From contig JACJYU010000001.1 of assembly GCA_020635915.1 (NCBI GenBank), forward strand, positions 1,302,001 to 1,366,000: a stretch of DNA of 64,000 bases. The letters are read 5' to 3'. Shown piece after piece: positions 33,721 to 42,539 of the stretch (positions are counted from its first letter, which is position 1; every line of letters begins with the position of its first letter). This stretch comes from Flammeovirgaceae bacterium (GTDB lineage: Bacteria > Bacteroidota > Bacteroidia > Cytophagales > Cyclobacteriaceae). The translations under genes and the position numbers were made by a program. The notes under the pieces are model-generated. The model saw only the letters and a program-made list of their open reading frames with translations, did not search any database and was not told the DNA's origin.

Positions 33721-34590
33721 GTGGATCATTTGAGAGCGGCTTTTCAAGTTAGCCTCGGTCGGGCCTGTGATGTGATGGACCTCTCACGTTCGGTTTACTA
33801 CTACCAAAGTAAAAAGGACGATCATGCGGTGATTGAAAAACTTCAGGACTTAGCGGAAAAACGGCCTACCGAGGGTTTTTGGAAAATGTATTTCAGGATT
33901 AGGAAAGAAGGACTGTTGTGGAACCATAAACGCATTCATCGGGTGTATAAATATTTGAAGCTAAACCTGAAAAGAAAAGGTAAAAGAAGGTTACCGGCAC
34001 GGATTCTTCAACCTTTGGAAGCTGTTAGTCATATCAATGCAAGCTGGTCGATGGATTTTATGAGCGATTCTCTTCTATCAGGCCGCAAGTTTAGGGTACT
34101 CAACTTGCTAGACGACTTTAATCGTGAGGCGCTTGCTATTGAAGTAGACACTTCGCTACGTGCCGAGCGTGTTGTCCGGGTACTTGAGCAAGTCATCCAG
34201 TGGAGAGGTAAACCAAAACGAATCAGGGTTGACAATGGTCCTGAATTCATCTCAAGCAAACTCTGCTTATGGTGTGAAGAACGTTCCATCCAGCTTCAGT
34301 TTATTCAACCAGGTAAGCCTACACAGAATGCATATATCGAGCGTTTCAATGGGAGTTTTCGCAGAGATGTTCTAGATGCTTATCTATTTGAATCACTAAT
34401 CCAAGTGAGAATACTGGCTGATGAATGGATGAATGATTACAACTACGACCGTCCACATGATGCACTCGAGGGGCGCAGTCCTGCGGACATGCTGGTTGTG
34501 GATTTATGGAAAACTCGAAACGAGTTTCCCACAAACCCACAACCGGTTACAACAACAATGAATAAATTTTCTAATTTAGAGCTGTCCTAA
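33721..34590 (+). CDS. IS3-family type A OrfB, copy 2
   Basis: 289 residues with the DDE core MDFMSDSLL, RVDNGPEF, YIERFNGSF. It is ten residues longer than copy 1 because copy 1 lacks one A near the 3' end. The listed start (GTG) lies in the frame entered after slippage, so the real product is probably an OrfAB fusion. Confidence 0.92.
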   Translation: MDHLRAAFQVSLGRACDVMDLSRSVYYYQSKKDDHAVIEKLQDLAEKRPTEGFWKMYFRIRKEGLLWNHKRIHRVYKYLKLNLKRKGKRRLPARILQPLEAVSHINASWSMDFMSDSLLSGRKFRVLNLLDDFNREALAIEVDTSLRAERVVRVLEQVIQWRGKPKRIRVDNGPEFISSKLCLWCEERSIQLQFIQPGKPTQNAYIERFNGSFRRDVLDAYLFESLIQVRILADEWMNDYNYDRPHDALEGRSPADMLVVDLWKTRNEFPTNPQPVTTTMNKFSNLELS

Positions 34591-34800
34591 AAAAGGGGAG
34601 CTTACACCAAAACCGATTGGCAATGGGGCATAACAGCGGGGTTCCTTACCGGCTTTGGTTGGGCAGCCGCCATATTTACGGCCATTGCTTTGTTTGAGCA
34701 AAAGAGCTGGAAGTACATCATGATTAATAGTGGCTATATTATTGTCTATTTTACAGTAATCGGTTTCATTCTGGGCCTCTGGAGATAAAAATTTATCGTT

Positions 34801-35373
34801 ATGGCAAAAACTTCCAAAGAAATAGAACAAGAATTTATCAATGGACTGAAAACAAGCACTGGAAATGACCTAAAAACCTGGTTGTCCAAAATAACCAAAA
34901 GTGGTTTCGAAAAGCGGAACGACATTATCAAATGGCTGAAAAAAGACTATGGCTTTGGCCATATGCACGCTAGCCTTTTAGTAGGCATTTATGCAAATGG
35001 CGGCAAACCGGTTTACGCAAGTGGGCAAGGCCTCTTGAACAATTTGTTTGAAAAGCATCAAGAAATGTTTCCAATTTTTGATGGTTTGAAAAAAGCCATT
35101 CATAAATGGGACGATACTGTGGATTTTATAGCTAAGAAAACCTATGTTTCCATTGCAAAAAATAGGGAATTTGCGGCAATCAACATCAAAAATGGTGAAT
35201 TGCGCCTAGGGATAGATTTAGGGGACAGGCCATTTGACACCCTTGTTGCAAAATCAAAACTGACCGGGCCAATGCCCAGGATCTCGCATATGGTCGTTAT
35301 CAAAGGTCCTGCCGATATCAACAAGGATTTACTTAAACTATTGGAAACAGCAAACAAAAGAATAAACCCATGA
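34801..35373 (+). CDS. DUF4287/DUF5655 domain protein
   Basis: 190 residues. The N-terminal ~75 residues (TGNDLKTWLSKITKSGFEKRNDIIKWLKKDYGFGHMHASLLV) are DUF4287; the rest (FDGLKKAIHKWDDTVDFIAKKTYVSI...LRLGIDLGDRP) is the DUF5655 fold, often involved in predicted transport or binding. No enzyme role is established. It overlaps the next gene by 4 bp. Confidence 0.82.
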   Translation: MAKTSKEIEQEFINGLKTSTGNDLKTWLSKITKSGFEKRNDIIKWLKKDYGFGHMHASLLVGIYANGGKPVYASGQGLLNNLFEKHQEMFPIFDGLKKAIHKWDDTVDFIAKKTYVSIAKNREFAAINIKNGELRLGIDLGDRPFDTLVAKSKLTGPMPRISHMVVIKGPADINKDLLKLLETANKRINP

Positions 35374-36365
35374 TAAAATATATACAAACCATCTACCCAA
35401 TTTTGCTCATCTACTCCTTAATCAGTTGCGGGGGAAGGCATACGCCAGGCCATGAAACAAACAAAGAGGGAGGACCTGAATATGCCATCGCCTACAATGT
35501 GCTGTATAATGATTCCACGGACAATTATGAGGTTTTTACCATGAACATGGATGGTTCGGACAAGAAAAACATCACACATTTGAAAGGCGTGGAATGGACC
35601 TACTATTCATTTCAGGACCAGCTTTACTTTATCTCCGATAAGGATACCTGCCAGCGTTGTGCTTATTTCCTCTATAAAACCAATTTCAAGGGTGAAAACC
35701 CGCTAAGGGTTTCGGACATTCCCGTGGCCGACAGTTGGATGAGTAGCAGGAAAAATGGTAGCGAGTTCATTGTGCGGCCCAATCCAAAAATTGATTCAGC
35801 CTTCCATATCATAGATAAAGAAGGGAAAAGGATTCAGCGTATAGAAACCGGTTTGCCCAATTTTTCGGACCCCCTGTTCGTCAATAACGGCAGTCAAATA
35901 GTGTTTAGGGGTGGGACAAAAAAATCAAAACGTGAACCTGGATATCAAGAAGAGTTATATCTTATCAATTCAGATGGAACAGGACTAAAACAACTGACCC
36001 ACTATCCTGCATCTGACACAACCGCCCCCTGGTGGGCATATAAGGCAGGTCCACCAAAACTACATCCAAAAAGGAAATTCATTAGTTACCAAAGCTATCA
36101 GGATGGAAAATACAGCCTATTTGCCATAACCCTTGATGGAAGCAAGCAATGGAAATTGACCGAAAACCAGGAGGATGAAGGTTGGCACGATTGGAGTCCT
36201 GACGGAAAATGGTTGGCAATCGAACTCTTTGATAATGACCAGGCACAGTTCCACATCGGGTTAATGAACTGGGAAACGAAGGAAATGAAAGTGCTAACTG
36301 ACACTACTTATAAATACCAACAAGCACCCAATTTTGTGTTGAAAATCAATAGCTCTACACCATGA
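35370..36365 (+). CDS. TolB-like beta-propeller lipoprotein
   Basis: 331 residues. A lipoprotein signal (LIYSLISCGG) is followed by PD40/TolB-type blades: NYEVFTMNMDGSDKKNITHLKG, ELYLINSDGTGLKQLTHYP, YSLFAITLDGSKQWKLTENQ, WHDWSPDGKWLAIE. Such propellers usually sit on the outside of the inner membrane or outer membrane and bind proteins or peptides. It overlaps the genes on both sides by 4 bp, forming a short operon. Confidence 0.85.
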   Translation: MIKYIQTIYPILLIYSLISCGGRHTPGHETNKEGGPEYAIAYNVLYNDSTDNYEVFTMNMDGSDKKNITHLKGVEWTYYSFQDQLYFISDKDTCQRCAYFLYKTNFKGENPLRVSDIPVADSWMSSRKNGSEFIVRPNPKIDSAFHIIDKEGKRIQRIETGLPNFSDPLFVNNGSQIVFRGGTKKSKREPGYQEELYLINSDGTGLKQLTHYPASDTTAPWWAYKAGPPKLHPKRKFISYQSYQDGKYSLFAITLDGSKQWKLTENQEDEGWHDWSPDGKWLAIELFDNDQAQFHIGLMNWETKEMKVLTDTTYKYQQAPNFVLKINSSTP

Positions 36366-36865
36366 AAATCTTTTTGAACTTTACAATATTGCTTATTATG
36401 CCACATTTAACTTTCTCTCAAGAAGGCAGAAAAATTGAATTAGTTGAAGATATAAATGCTAACGTGATTGAGGTCTGGAATGATTGGACAACTGAGAAAG
36501 GCGTTAAATCATTTTTTGCTCCTGAGTGCGATATTGAACTGAAAATTGGTGGTAAGTATGAATGTTACTTTACACTTACCAACCCTGTCGGTTTAAGAGG
36601 ATCGGAAGATTGTAAAGTACTCAGTTATTTACCGTATAAAATGTTATCTTTTCAATGGGGTGGTCGAGCAGGAAAACACCCTACTATAAGACAAGAAAAA
36701 ACATGGGTAGTAATTGAATTTGAAAAATTAGATGAGAACAAAACAAGAATCCTATTTACAAATATGGGATATAGGGATGGTGATGAGTGGGATGATGCAT
36801 ATAATTTTTTCACAACTGAATGGGAGGGTGTGTTGAGGCAACTAAAAGAAAAGTATGAGAAGTAA
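36362..36865 (+). CDS. SRPBCC (AHSA1-like) protein with signal peptide
   Basis: 167 residues. A hydrophobic N-terminus (LNFTILLIMPHLTFSQ) looks like a cleavable signal. The rest is an activator-of-Hsp90-ATPase-like START fold: VWNDWTTEKGVKSFFAP, FQWGGRAGKHP, TEWEGVLRQLKEKYEK. These proteins hold hydrophobic ligands; the ligand here is unknown. Last gene of the 34801-36865 run. Confidence 0.8.
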   Translation: MKIFLNFTILLIMPHLTFSQEGRKIELVEDINANVIEVWNDWTTEKGVKSFFAPECDIELKIGGKYECYFTLTNPVGLRGSEDCKVLSYLPYKMLSFQWGGRAGKHPTIRQEKTWVVIEFEKLDENKTRILFTNMGYRDGDEWDDAYNFFTTEWEGVLRQLKEKYEK

Positions 36866-36917
36866 TACGGGACTGAAGAAACTTGAGAGTATTGTACATT
36901 AAAATAAAGCACATATG

Positions 36918-37050
36918 CCCTACATGGGTGTATAAGCAATAGCGGTTTGAGTGCTAACTCGAACCGTTTTTTCATTAAATTAAAGTATCTTGTAAGTCGA
37001 AAAGCAGTTGGGAAAATCCGCTACTGCAAATACACCAGACCGTTGGCGGT
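36918..37050 (+). repeat. attC-like palindromic repeat, site 11
   Basis: Left arm GGTGTATAAGCAATAGCGG, right arm CCGCTACTGCAAATACACC, right box CCGTTGGCGG. It has the fixed A opposite C mismatch (CA-A-TAGCGG against CCGCTA-C-TG). It ends 38 bp before the VOC gene. Confidence 0.7.
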
Positions 37051-37088
37051 AATTAAAAGATTGCAGTAAATGATAAAAGTAAAATACG

Positions 37089-37458
37089 ATGGAATTTAGA
37101 AGAATTACACCAGACATCAAATCCAATAAAATTGAAGAAAGCAAGAAATTCTATGCCGACTTCGTTGGATTGAAACTGGCAATGGATATAGACTGGATTT
37201 TGACCTTTGTTTCTAATTCAAACCCAACAGCCCAAATCAATCTTTTGCGTTCAGACAAGCAAGACATCGACAACTCGAACGTTGCCATAAGTATTGAATC
37301 ATCGGATGTTGATGGATTGTATAAAAAAGCACTTGCCGAAAAAATGGAAATTATTTACCCATTAAAGGTTGAGGATTGGGGCGTTAAACCGGTTTTTTAT
37401 AAAAGACCCAAATGGAGTTACTGTTAATATAATGTGCCACGTAAATACTGACTTATGA
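37089..37458 (+). pseudogene. VOC/glyoxalase-fold protein with a late frameshift
   Basis: The open frame runs 37089-37427 (112 residues, ending RPKWSYC). With one base fewer in AAACCGG (37386-37392) it continues as RFFIKDPNGVTVNIMCHVN, the usual C-terminus of VOC-fold proteins, and stops at 37456-37458, overlapping the next start as ATGA. Metal-binding or antibiotic-resistance roles are known for the family; none can be named here. Either a true frameshift or a sequencing error. Confidence 0.8.
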
Positions 37459-38063
37459 TAATTAAACATTCAGGAAAATGCCCGAAAATTGATAAGACCG
37501 CCTACGTTGCGCCCAATGCCACAATCTGTGGTGACGTGTTAGTCGGAAAAAATACAAGAATACTGTTTGGGGCACAAATCATTGCCGAAAGCAGTCCAAT
37601 AAAAATTGGAGATAATTGTATCATCTTGGAAAATGCCGTGATTCGAGGTACAAAGGATTTGCCTGTTCGGATAGGTAATAATTGTTTAATCGGTCCAAAC
37701 ACCCATCTTGCAGGATGCGCAATTGAAAACAATGTATTTTTAGCAACTAGTGTTTCCATCTTTCACGGTGCCACCGTAATGAAAGGTGCCGAAATCAGAG
37801 TAAACGGTATTGTTCACTTAAAAACAACATTTCCTGAGAACGAAATACTGCCTATTGGATGGATTGCTGTTGGAAACCCTATGAAAATGTTTCCGCCTGA
37901 TAAGCACGAAGATATTTGGGAAATCCAAAGAAAAATGGATTTCCCAAACCTTGTATATAATATCTCAAATAGAGATGATTTGTTCCATTTAAACGAACGG
38001 TTATGCCAAACAATGTCCGAAAGATTAAGCGAGCATAGGAATGATGAAATAATTCAATATTGA
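37455..38063 (+). CDS. Hexapeptide-repeat protein (gamma-carbonic anhydrase/acyltransferase-like)
   Basis: 202 residues. A left-handed beta-helix with repeats such as IGDNCIILENAVIRG, IGNNCLIGPNTHLAG, VFLATSVSIFHGATVMKG. Family members include gamma-carbonic anhydrases and acyltransferases; only part of the metal-binding His set is seen, so the activity is open. The C-terminal ~45 residues are helical. Translationally coupled to the VOC gene (overlap ATGA). Confidence 0.82.
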   Translation: MIIKHSGKCPKIDKTAYVAPNATICGDVLVGKNTRILFGAQIIAESSPIKIGDNCIILENAVIRGTKDLPVRIGNNCLIGPNTHLAGCAIENNVFLATSVSIFHGATVMKGAEIRVNGIVHLKTTFPENEILPIGWIAVGNPMKMFPPDKHEDIWEIQRKMDFPNLVYNISNRDDLFHLNERLCQTMSERLSEHRNDEIIQY

Positions 38064-38077
38064 GAAGAAAATTAATA

Positions 38078-38284
38078 ATGTCCCATAAATTCAATGCTAT
38101 TGTCGACAAGTATGGAGGGCTGGGCAAAAGAGTTGTGGGAAATATGAACTTTTTTGGACACCGGACAGAGACGCACAAAACCGGAAAAATTTCGGTTGAC
38201 ACAAAACAAAGCAATTTTTTTTCAGGCTTTATGAACAAATCTGGCCCGGGACACAAATTAAATTCGTTTAACACCCTTTTGTAA
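38078..38284 (+). CDS. Small protein, unknown
   Basis: 68 residues from ATG 38078, reading MSHKFNAIVDKYGGLGKRVVG then a basic, Asn/Phe-rich tail. No motif recognised. It follows the hexapeptide-repeat gene by 14 bp on the same strand; it may be a real small gene or the remnant of a longer one. Confidence 0.35.
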   Translation: MSHKFNAIVDKYGGLGKRVVGNMNFFGHRTETHKTGKISVDTKQSNFFSGFMNKSGPGHKLNSFNTLL

Positions 38285-38334
38285 CAAATGGCCTGTCCTG
38301 ATCGTCTTGAAGCATAATCAAAAACACACCAGGC

Positions 38335-38772
38335 ATGACCGAAAAATTATTAGAAAACCACAAAATTGACGTAAAGGTTAAACTAGCCCTATTGTGGGCC
38401 TCACTTATGTTTCTTTATATCTATGCAGACTATTTCGAGCTAATGACTCCCGGAAAATTGGAAGAGATGATGCAGCTTAAAACCCCCATGGGACCTACAT
38501 CACCAGACCTGCTTATAATTTTTGCTTTACTTTTAATTGTTCCAGCATTGATGATCGTTTTTTCGATTTTTTTAACACCTCAATTATGTAAATGGACAAA
38601 CCTTGCTATCGGGCTTGTCTATACAGTTATTTCAATACTTATTATAATTACTAGTATCGACAGCGAGTGGCATAGATTCTATGTTTTATTCAATTTCATA
38701 GAACTGTTTGTTCTAATGGCTATACTTCGGCAAGCATGGCAGTGGCCTAAAAAGACTGAAACCATCAATTAA
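38335..38772 (+). CDS. DUF6326 membrane protein
   Basis: 145 residues with four transmembrane helices. KVKLALLWASLMFLYIYADYFEL and FLTPQLCKWTNLAIGLVYTVISI are typical of DUF6326. Function unknown. Last plus-strand gene of the accessory island; the 165 bp after it are A-rich and non-coding. Confidence 0.82.
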   Translation: MTEKLLENHKIDVKVKLALLWASLMFLYIYADYFELMTPGKLEEMMQLKTPMGPTSPDLLIIFALLLIVPALMIVFSIFLTPQLCKWTNLAIGLVYTVISILIIITSIDSEWHRFYVLFNFIELFVLMAILRQAWQWPKKTETIN

Positions 38773-38937
38773 GTGTTGTTCTTAACGGACAAGCACTGTA
38801 GAAAAAAAATTTGCTCGTTGACAATTTATCATGGTGAACAAAACCCATATCCCTGACAACTTGAGATTTTAGAGAAAGCAAAATCAAAAATTTAAAAAAG
38901 GATCGGGTTTCAGGCGGTTTACCAATCCAATTATATC

Positions 38938-39396
38938 CTACCAGTTGGTGGGCTTGATGTTTTGCGAAGCCCGGAGGATGTCCCTGCGGCTGATCTGTCC
39001 GATCAATACCCCGTTTTCCACCACGGCATACCTGCGGATGGGCGACTTCAAAAACTCAACGGCAGCTTCCACCACCGTAGTAGTGGGCGGAAAGGAGGAA
39101 ACATTGACGTTCATGTAATCGGAAACCTTGCTTAAAGCCACCGGTAGGTTATGGTAGGCCTGGTCTACAATTATTCGAAGGCAGTCCTTTTCCGAAAGGT
39201 TGCCTATCAAATGCCGCTGCTCGTCCAGGACGGGTGCCCCGGAAATTTTTTTGGTAATGATAATATCGATGGCCTCATGGATGCTCTGGTCTGGCCGGAA
39301 GGTGACCATGTTTTCCAGCACCCCCATGTATTTATCAATGGTTTCATACTTCATCTTGTGGGTATCTTCCTTTTCGAATTCAGGTTTGAAATTCAT
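38938..39396 (-). CDS. CBS-domain pair protein
   Basis: 152 residues carrying two CBS motifs: FRPDQSIHEAIDIIITKKISGAPVLD and FPPTTTVVEAAVEFLKSPIRRYAVVE, ending IGQISRRDIL. CBS pairs bind adenine nucleotides and usually tune a partner protein. No second domain is present. It lies 163 bp downstream of nuoN on the same strand but the gap suggests separate expression. Confidence 0.88.
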   Translation of the reverse strand: MNFKPEFEKEDTHKMKYETIDKYMGVLENMVTFRPDQSIHEAIDIIITKKISGAPVLDEQRHLIGNLSEKDCLRIIVDQAYHNLPVALSKVSDYMNVNVSSFPPTTTVVEAAVEFLKSPIRRYAVVENGVLIGQISRRDILRASQNIKPTNW

Positions 39397-39559
39397 AAGC
39401 TTGTGGGGTTGAGTGGCGGCATTGATGTTTAGTGTAATTAAATTTAATGATTTCCCCGGTCATAATCAACTGATTTGGCACACCAAGGTGCCATGGTTGT
39501 GGCAATGCCCATTTTTACCGGTAAAACAAGGTGGTGCATTTCTGGCCGGTTTTGGCTGG

Positions 39560-40993
39560 CTACAGGAAACCGCGTATCAAAGCCATCAGCCGATCCGGAA
39601 AAACACCAACCCAAAAAAGCGCAATAAGGAGTGCCGCCATGGTAACCCCGCTAATGAGGTAAACCGAAGGCCTTAGCCTGGCCACCGGCCTTTCCGGGCC
39701 TTCCGGTTGCCCGCCCATAATGGCGATGATCCTGATATAATAAAACAACCCAATGGCACTGTTGATGGCCAGCACCACCACCAGCAGCCAGGCGTTTCCA
39801 TGCACACCAGCGGCCACAATATAAAATTCCCCTACAAACCCGGCCGTGAGGGGCACGCCCGCCAAGGAAAGGAGCATGGCGGTAAAGATGGCTGCCGTCC
39901 ATGGGCGCCTCCAATACAACCCCCTGACATCCTCAAACAGCTCGGCATCGCGATGGCTGTCGGAAAGGGTGGTGAGGACCCCGAAGGCGCCTACCGTGGT
40001 AATGAAATAGGCGACCAAATAAAACGCCACCGCTTCGAGGCCCAATGTGCCCCCCGCCAAAAAGGCAACGAGCATATACCCCATATGCGATATGGAGGAG
40101 TACGCCAGCACCCGCTTTATGTTTCGCTGCTGCAGTGCCAGGAAGTTGCCGACAAACATGGAGGCGATGGCCACCACGGAAAAGACCACCACCATGCTAT
40201 TGTATTGGGCCCCATTTACCTGGGTGAAAAACCTTACCAGTAACACAACAACACCTCCTTTTGATACCGTTGCAATAAACGAAGTAACGGGCAAGGGGGC
40301 CCCTTCGTACACATCCGCTATCCACATATGAAAGGGGACTACCCCCAATTTGAAACCAATGCCAACCAAAAGCAGCCCCAGGCCTGCCATCATCACCAGC
40401 GGCAATTCCGGCAGGGGGGCCAGGTGACCGGCAATGGCGCCAAATTCCATCGCCCCTGTGTAATAATACACCAGGCCCATCCCAAAAAGCATAAATGCAG
40501 ACGAAAAGGCGGCCATCACCAGGTATTTGATGCCTGCCTCATCCGACCGCTCCCGCTTGCGCAGGTAGGCAATCATGGAATATAGGGAAACGCTAAGTAT
40601 CTCCAGGCCTAAAAAGAATGAGACAAAGTGCTTGCTGACAACCAATGTGCCCGCGCCCAGGGTAGCCAAGATCAGGAGGATATAATATTCCTCCTTTCGT
40701 TCCTCACGTTGCTCAAAGTAGGCATAGGATAGCATGGTGAGCGCCAGGGCGGTTATTAAAATCAATCCAAAACTAAATTTTCCAAAACCATCAAAAACAA
40801 ACAGGGGCTCGACCACTCCTGTCACTGGGGCGTCCACCGTGACAAGAAAAATAAAGTCGGCCAACAACGAGAGGGCCGTGATAACATAAATGGCCTTGTG
40901 GTTGCGCTTGACCGCTATGGAAAACAAAATCAAAATAGACGCACTCGTCAGGATGAACAGTGGCACTATGCTCAACAAATCCCCCCTACTCAT
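39560..40993 (-). CDS. nuoN: NADH-quinone oxidoreductase subunit N
   Basis: 477 residues, polytopic antiporter-like subunit of the complex I membrane arm. Conserved proton-channel stretches are visible: GIGFKLGVVPFHMWIADVYEG (with the key Lys) and RVLAYSSISHMGYM. It is the last gene of the operon; its ATG overlaps the end of nuoM by 8 bp. Confidence 0.95.
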   Translation of the reverse strand: MSRGDLLSIVPLFILTSASILILFSIAVKRNHKAIYVITALSLLADFIFLVTVDAPVTGVVEPLFVFDGFGKFSFGLILITALALTMLSYAYFEQREERKEEYYILLILATLGAGTLVVSKHFVSFFLGLEILSVSLYSMIAYLRKRERSDEAGIKYLVMAAFSSAFMLFGMGLVYYYTGAMEFGAIAGHLAPLPELPLVMMAGLGLLLVGIGFKLGVVPFHMWIADVYEGAPLPVTSFIATVSKGGVVVLLVRFFTQVNGAQYNSMVVVFSVVAIASMFVGNFLALQQRNIKRVLAYSSISHMGYMLVAFLAGGTLGLEAVAFYLVAYFITTVGAFGVLTTLSDSHRDAELFEDVRGLYWRRPWTAAIFTAMLLSLAGVPLTAGFVGEFYIVAAGVHGNAWLLVVVLAINSAIGLFYYIRIIAIMGGQPEGPERPVARLRPSVYLISGVTMAALLIALFWVGVFPDRLMALIRGFL

Positions 40994-42539
40994 GGGCCCC
41001 TCCTTTCCCTATGGACGTAAAAATACCTTCTTGCTTTTTATATGGCTCCCTTAGGGCCCCGGTCTCGTTGTTTTCGTGGAGTATGGTGTTAACGGCCCCG
41101 TATGAGGTGTCCAATACAGGTTGGGGGTACAACCCCAGCCAGGATATAGCGGCCACCAGTGTGCCCATGATTATTTTTTCACGCCACGTAAGGTCACTTA
41201 ATGTATTGGGTCCTGATGGGGCCGGGCCATAAAAAACCTTTTGTAAAATGCGGAGTGCATAGGCGGTGGCGGCAACCAGCCCGATGGCCGCGATTGCGGT
41301 AGTTATGGGGGCCACTTGCCAGGTGCCCACCAGTGTCAAAAACTCCGCCACAAAATTTCCCAATCCCGGAAGCCCCCAAGTGGCCATGGTAAATACCAGT
41401 GCCATGACCCCGAGGAAGGGCATCCCCTTCCAAAACCCACCCATCTGTGTAATGTCGCGCGTATGGATGCGCTCATAAACCATGCCTGCCAGGATAAACA
41501 GTGCCCCGGTGCTGATGCCATGCGCCATGATTTGCATGACCACCCCCTGCAGCGCTATTTCATGGAAGGAAAACACACCGAGCATGATAAAGCCCATGTG
41601 GCTGACACTGGTGTAGGCCACCAACCGTTTCAGGTTCGTTTGGGAAAAAGCCAGCAAGGCACCGTATACTGCACCAACCACGCCTATGGCCATTGCCCAG
41701 GGCGCGATCTCCATTGCCGCATGGTGAAACAAGGGAAGGATAAACCTCAACAAACCATACGCACCGGTCTTCAACATCAGGGCGGCAAGCACCAGGCTCC
41801 CGGCAGTGGGGGCCTCCGAGTGCGCATCGGGAAGCCAGGCATGAAATGGCACGACAGGAAGTTTCACAACAAAAGCAATGAGGAACCCAAGCATCAGCCA
41901 CATGGCGGTTTGGGGAGGAAGCTCGGTGCCCAGCCACTCAAAATAATCAAAAGTGTAAATGCCCGTCTGGGCACCATGGATAAAATAAAAGCCCAGGATG
42001 GAGAGCAGCATTAACAAACCGCTGGCCTGGGTGAATATGAAAAATTTAAATGCCGCATACCTTCTGTTTTCATGCCCCCAGATCAGGATAAGGAAAAACA
42101 TGGGAATAAGCATAACTTCCCAAAAAAAGTAAAACAAGAACAAATCCATGGTAAGAAAGACGCCCGTGATCCCCGCCAGGACCCACAAGAGGCAGAAATG
42201 GTACAGCCCAGTTTTCTCCTGGATTTCTTTCCATGAAACGAGCACGGCCAAGGTGCCAAGAAAGAAAGTCAACGAAAGGAGCAACAAGCTCAGCCCATCG
42301 AGAGCCAGGTGGAAATTTATGCCAAAACTAGGAATCCAGGCAACCGAAAACTCAAGTGCCCAGTTGGAAAAAAAATCGGCATTGCCGGCATTGCCCACCC
42401 ATACTGTGATTGCCACAATAAAATTTGCAAACAACGTCAATAGGGAAATCCACCTGGCGTACAGGTGGCCCCATCTGGCGGCTATCCAGGAAAGGATGCC
42501 GCCCAGCATAAGGGTTATTATAAAGCCTGGTAATATCAT
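40986..42539 (-). CDS. nuoM: NADH-quinone oxidoreductase subunit M
   Basis: About 517 residues. Antiporter-like membrane subunit; VVKLPVVPFHAWLPDAHSEAP and RLVAYTSVSHMGFIMLG are the conserved channel segments. I place the start at ATG 42539 (MILPGFIITLML), which overlaps the nuoL stop as ATGA; the longer frame to 42599 would add a glycine-rich stretch unlike the family. Confidence 0.95.
   Translation of the reverse strand: MILPGFIITLMLGGILSWIAARWGHLYARWISLLTLFANFIVAITVWVGNAGNADFFSNWALEFSVAWIPSFGINFHLALDGLSLLLLSLTFFLGTLAVLVSWKEIQEKTGLYHFCLLWVLAGITGVFLTMDLFLFYFFWEVMLIPMFFLILIWGHENRRYAAFKFFIFTQASGLLMLLSILGFYFIHGAQTGIYTFDYFEWLGTELPPQTAMWLMLGFLIAFVVKLPVVPFHAWLPDAHSEAPTAGSLVLAALMLKTGAYGLLRFILPLFHHAAMEIAPWAMAIGVVGAVYGALLAFSQTNLKRLVAYTSVSHMGFIMLGVFSFHEIALQGVVMQIMAHGISTGALFILAGMVYERIHTRDITQMGGFWKGMPFLGVMALVFTMATWGLPGLGNFVAEFLTLVGTWQVAPITTAIAAIGLVAATAYALRILQKVFYGPAPSGPNTLSDLTWREKIIMGTLVAAISWLGLYPQPVLDTSYGAVNTILHENNETGALREPYKKQEGIFTSIGKGGAHE

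Larger units (their letters stand above)
33365..34606 (+). mobile_element. IS3-family element type A, copy 2
   Basis: 1242 bp with TGTAAGCTCCCC terminal repeats and a 4-bp target duplication CCAA (33361-33364, 34607-34610). It is inserted in the DUF1761 gene in the same direction. Confidence 0.95.
33135..34788 (+). pseudogene. DUF1761 membrane protein split by IS3 type A
   Basis: 33135-33364 encodes the first half (WAVLACALFNLAFGAVWYSP) and 34611-34788 the second (WQWGITAGFLTGFGWAAAIF...GYIIVYFTVIGFILGLWR). Removing the IS and one CCAA copy joins DA-KTDWQW in frame and gives a 135-residue, four-helix protein, the normal size for DUF1761. As it stands only an 88-codon chimera is made. Confidence 0.9.

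Noticed and set aside
13119..37050. CRISPR array
   Set aside because: The repeats are imperfect palindromes of ~130 bp separated by whole genes, not short direct repeats with spacers, and no cas gene is present.
13119..37050. Calling the array a classical integron
   Set aside because: No integron integrase, attI or Pc is visible, and several right boxes (GTTGGCG, GTTGTGC) depart from GTTRRRY; only an integron-like description is supported.
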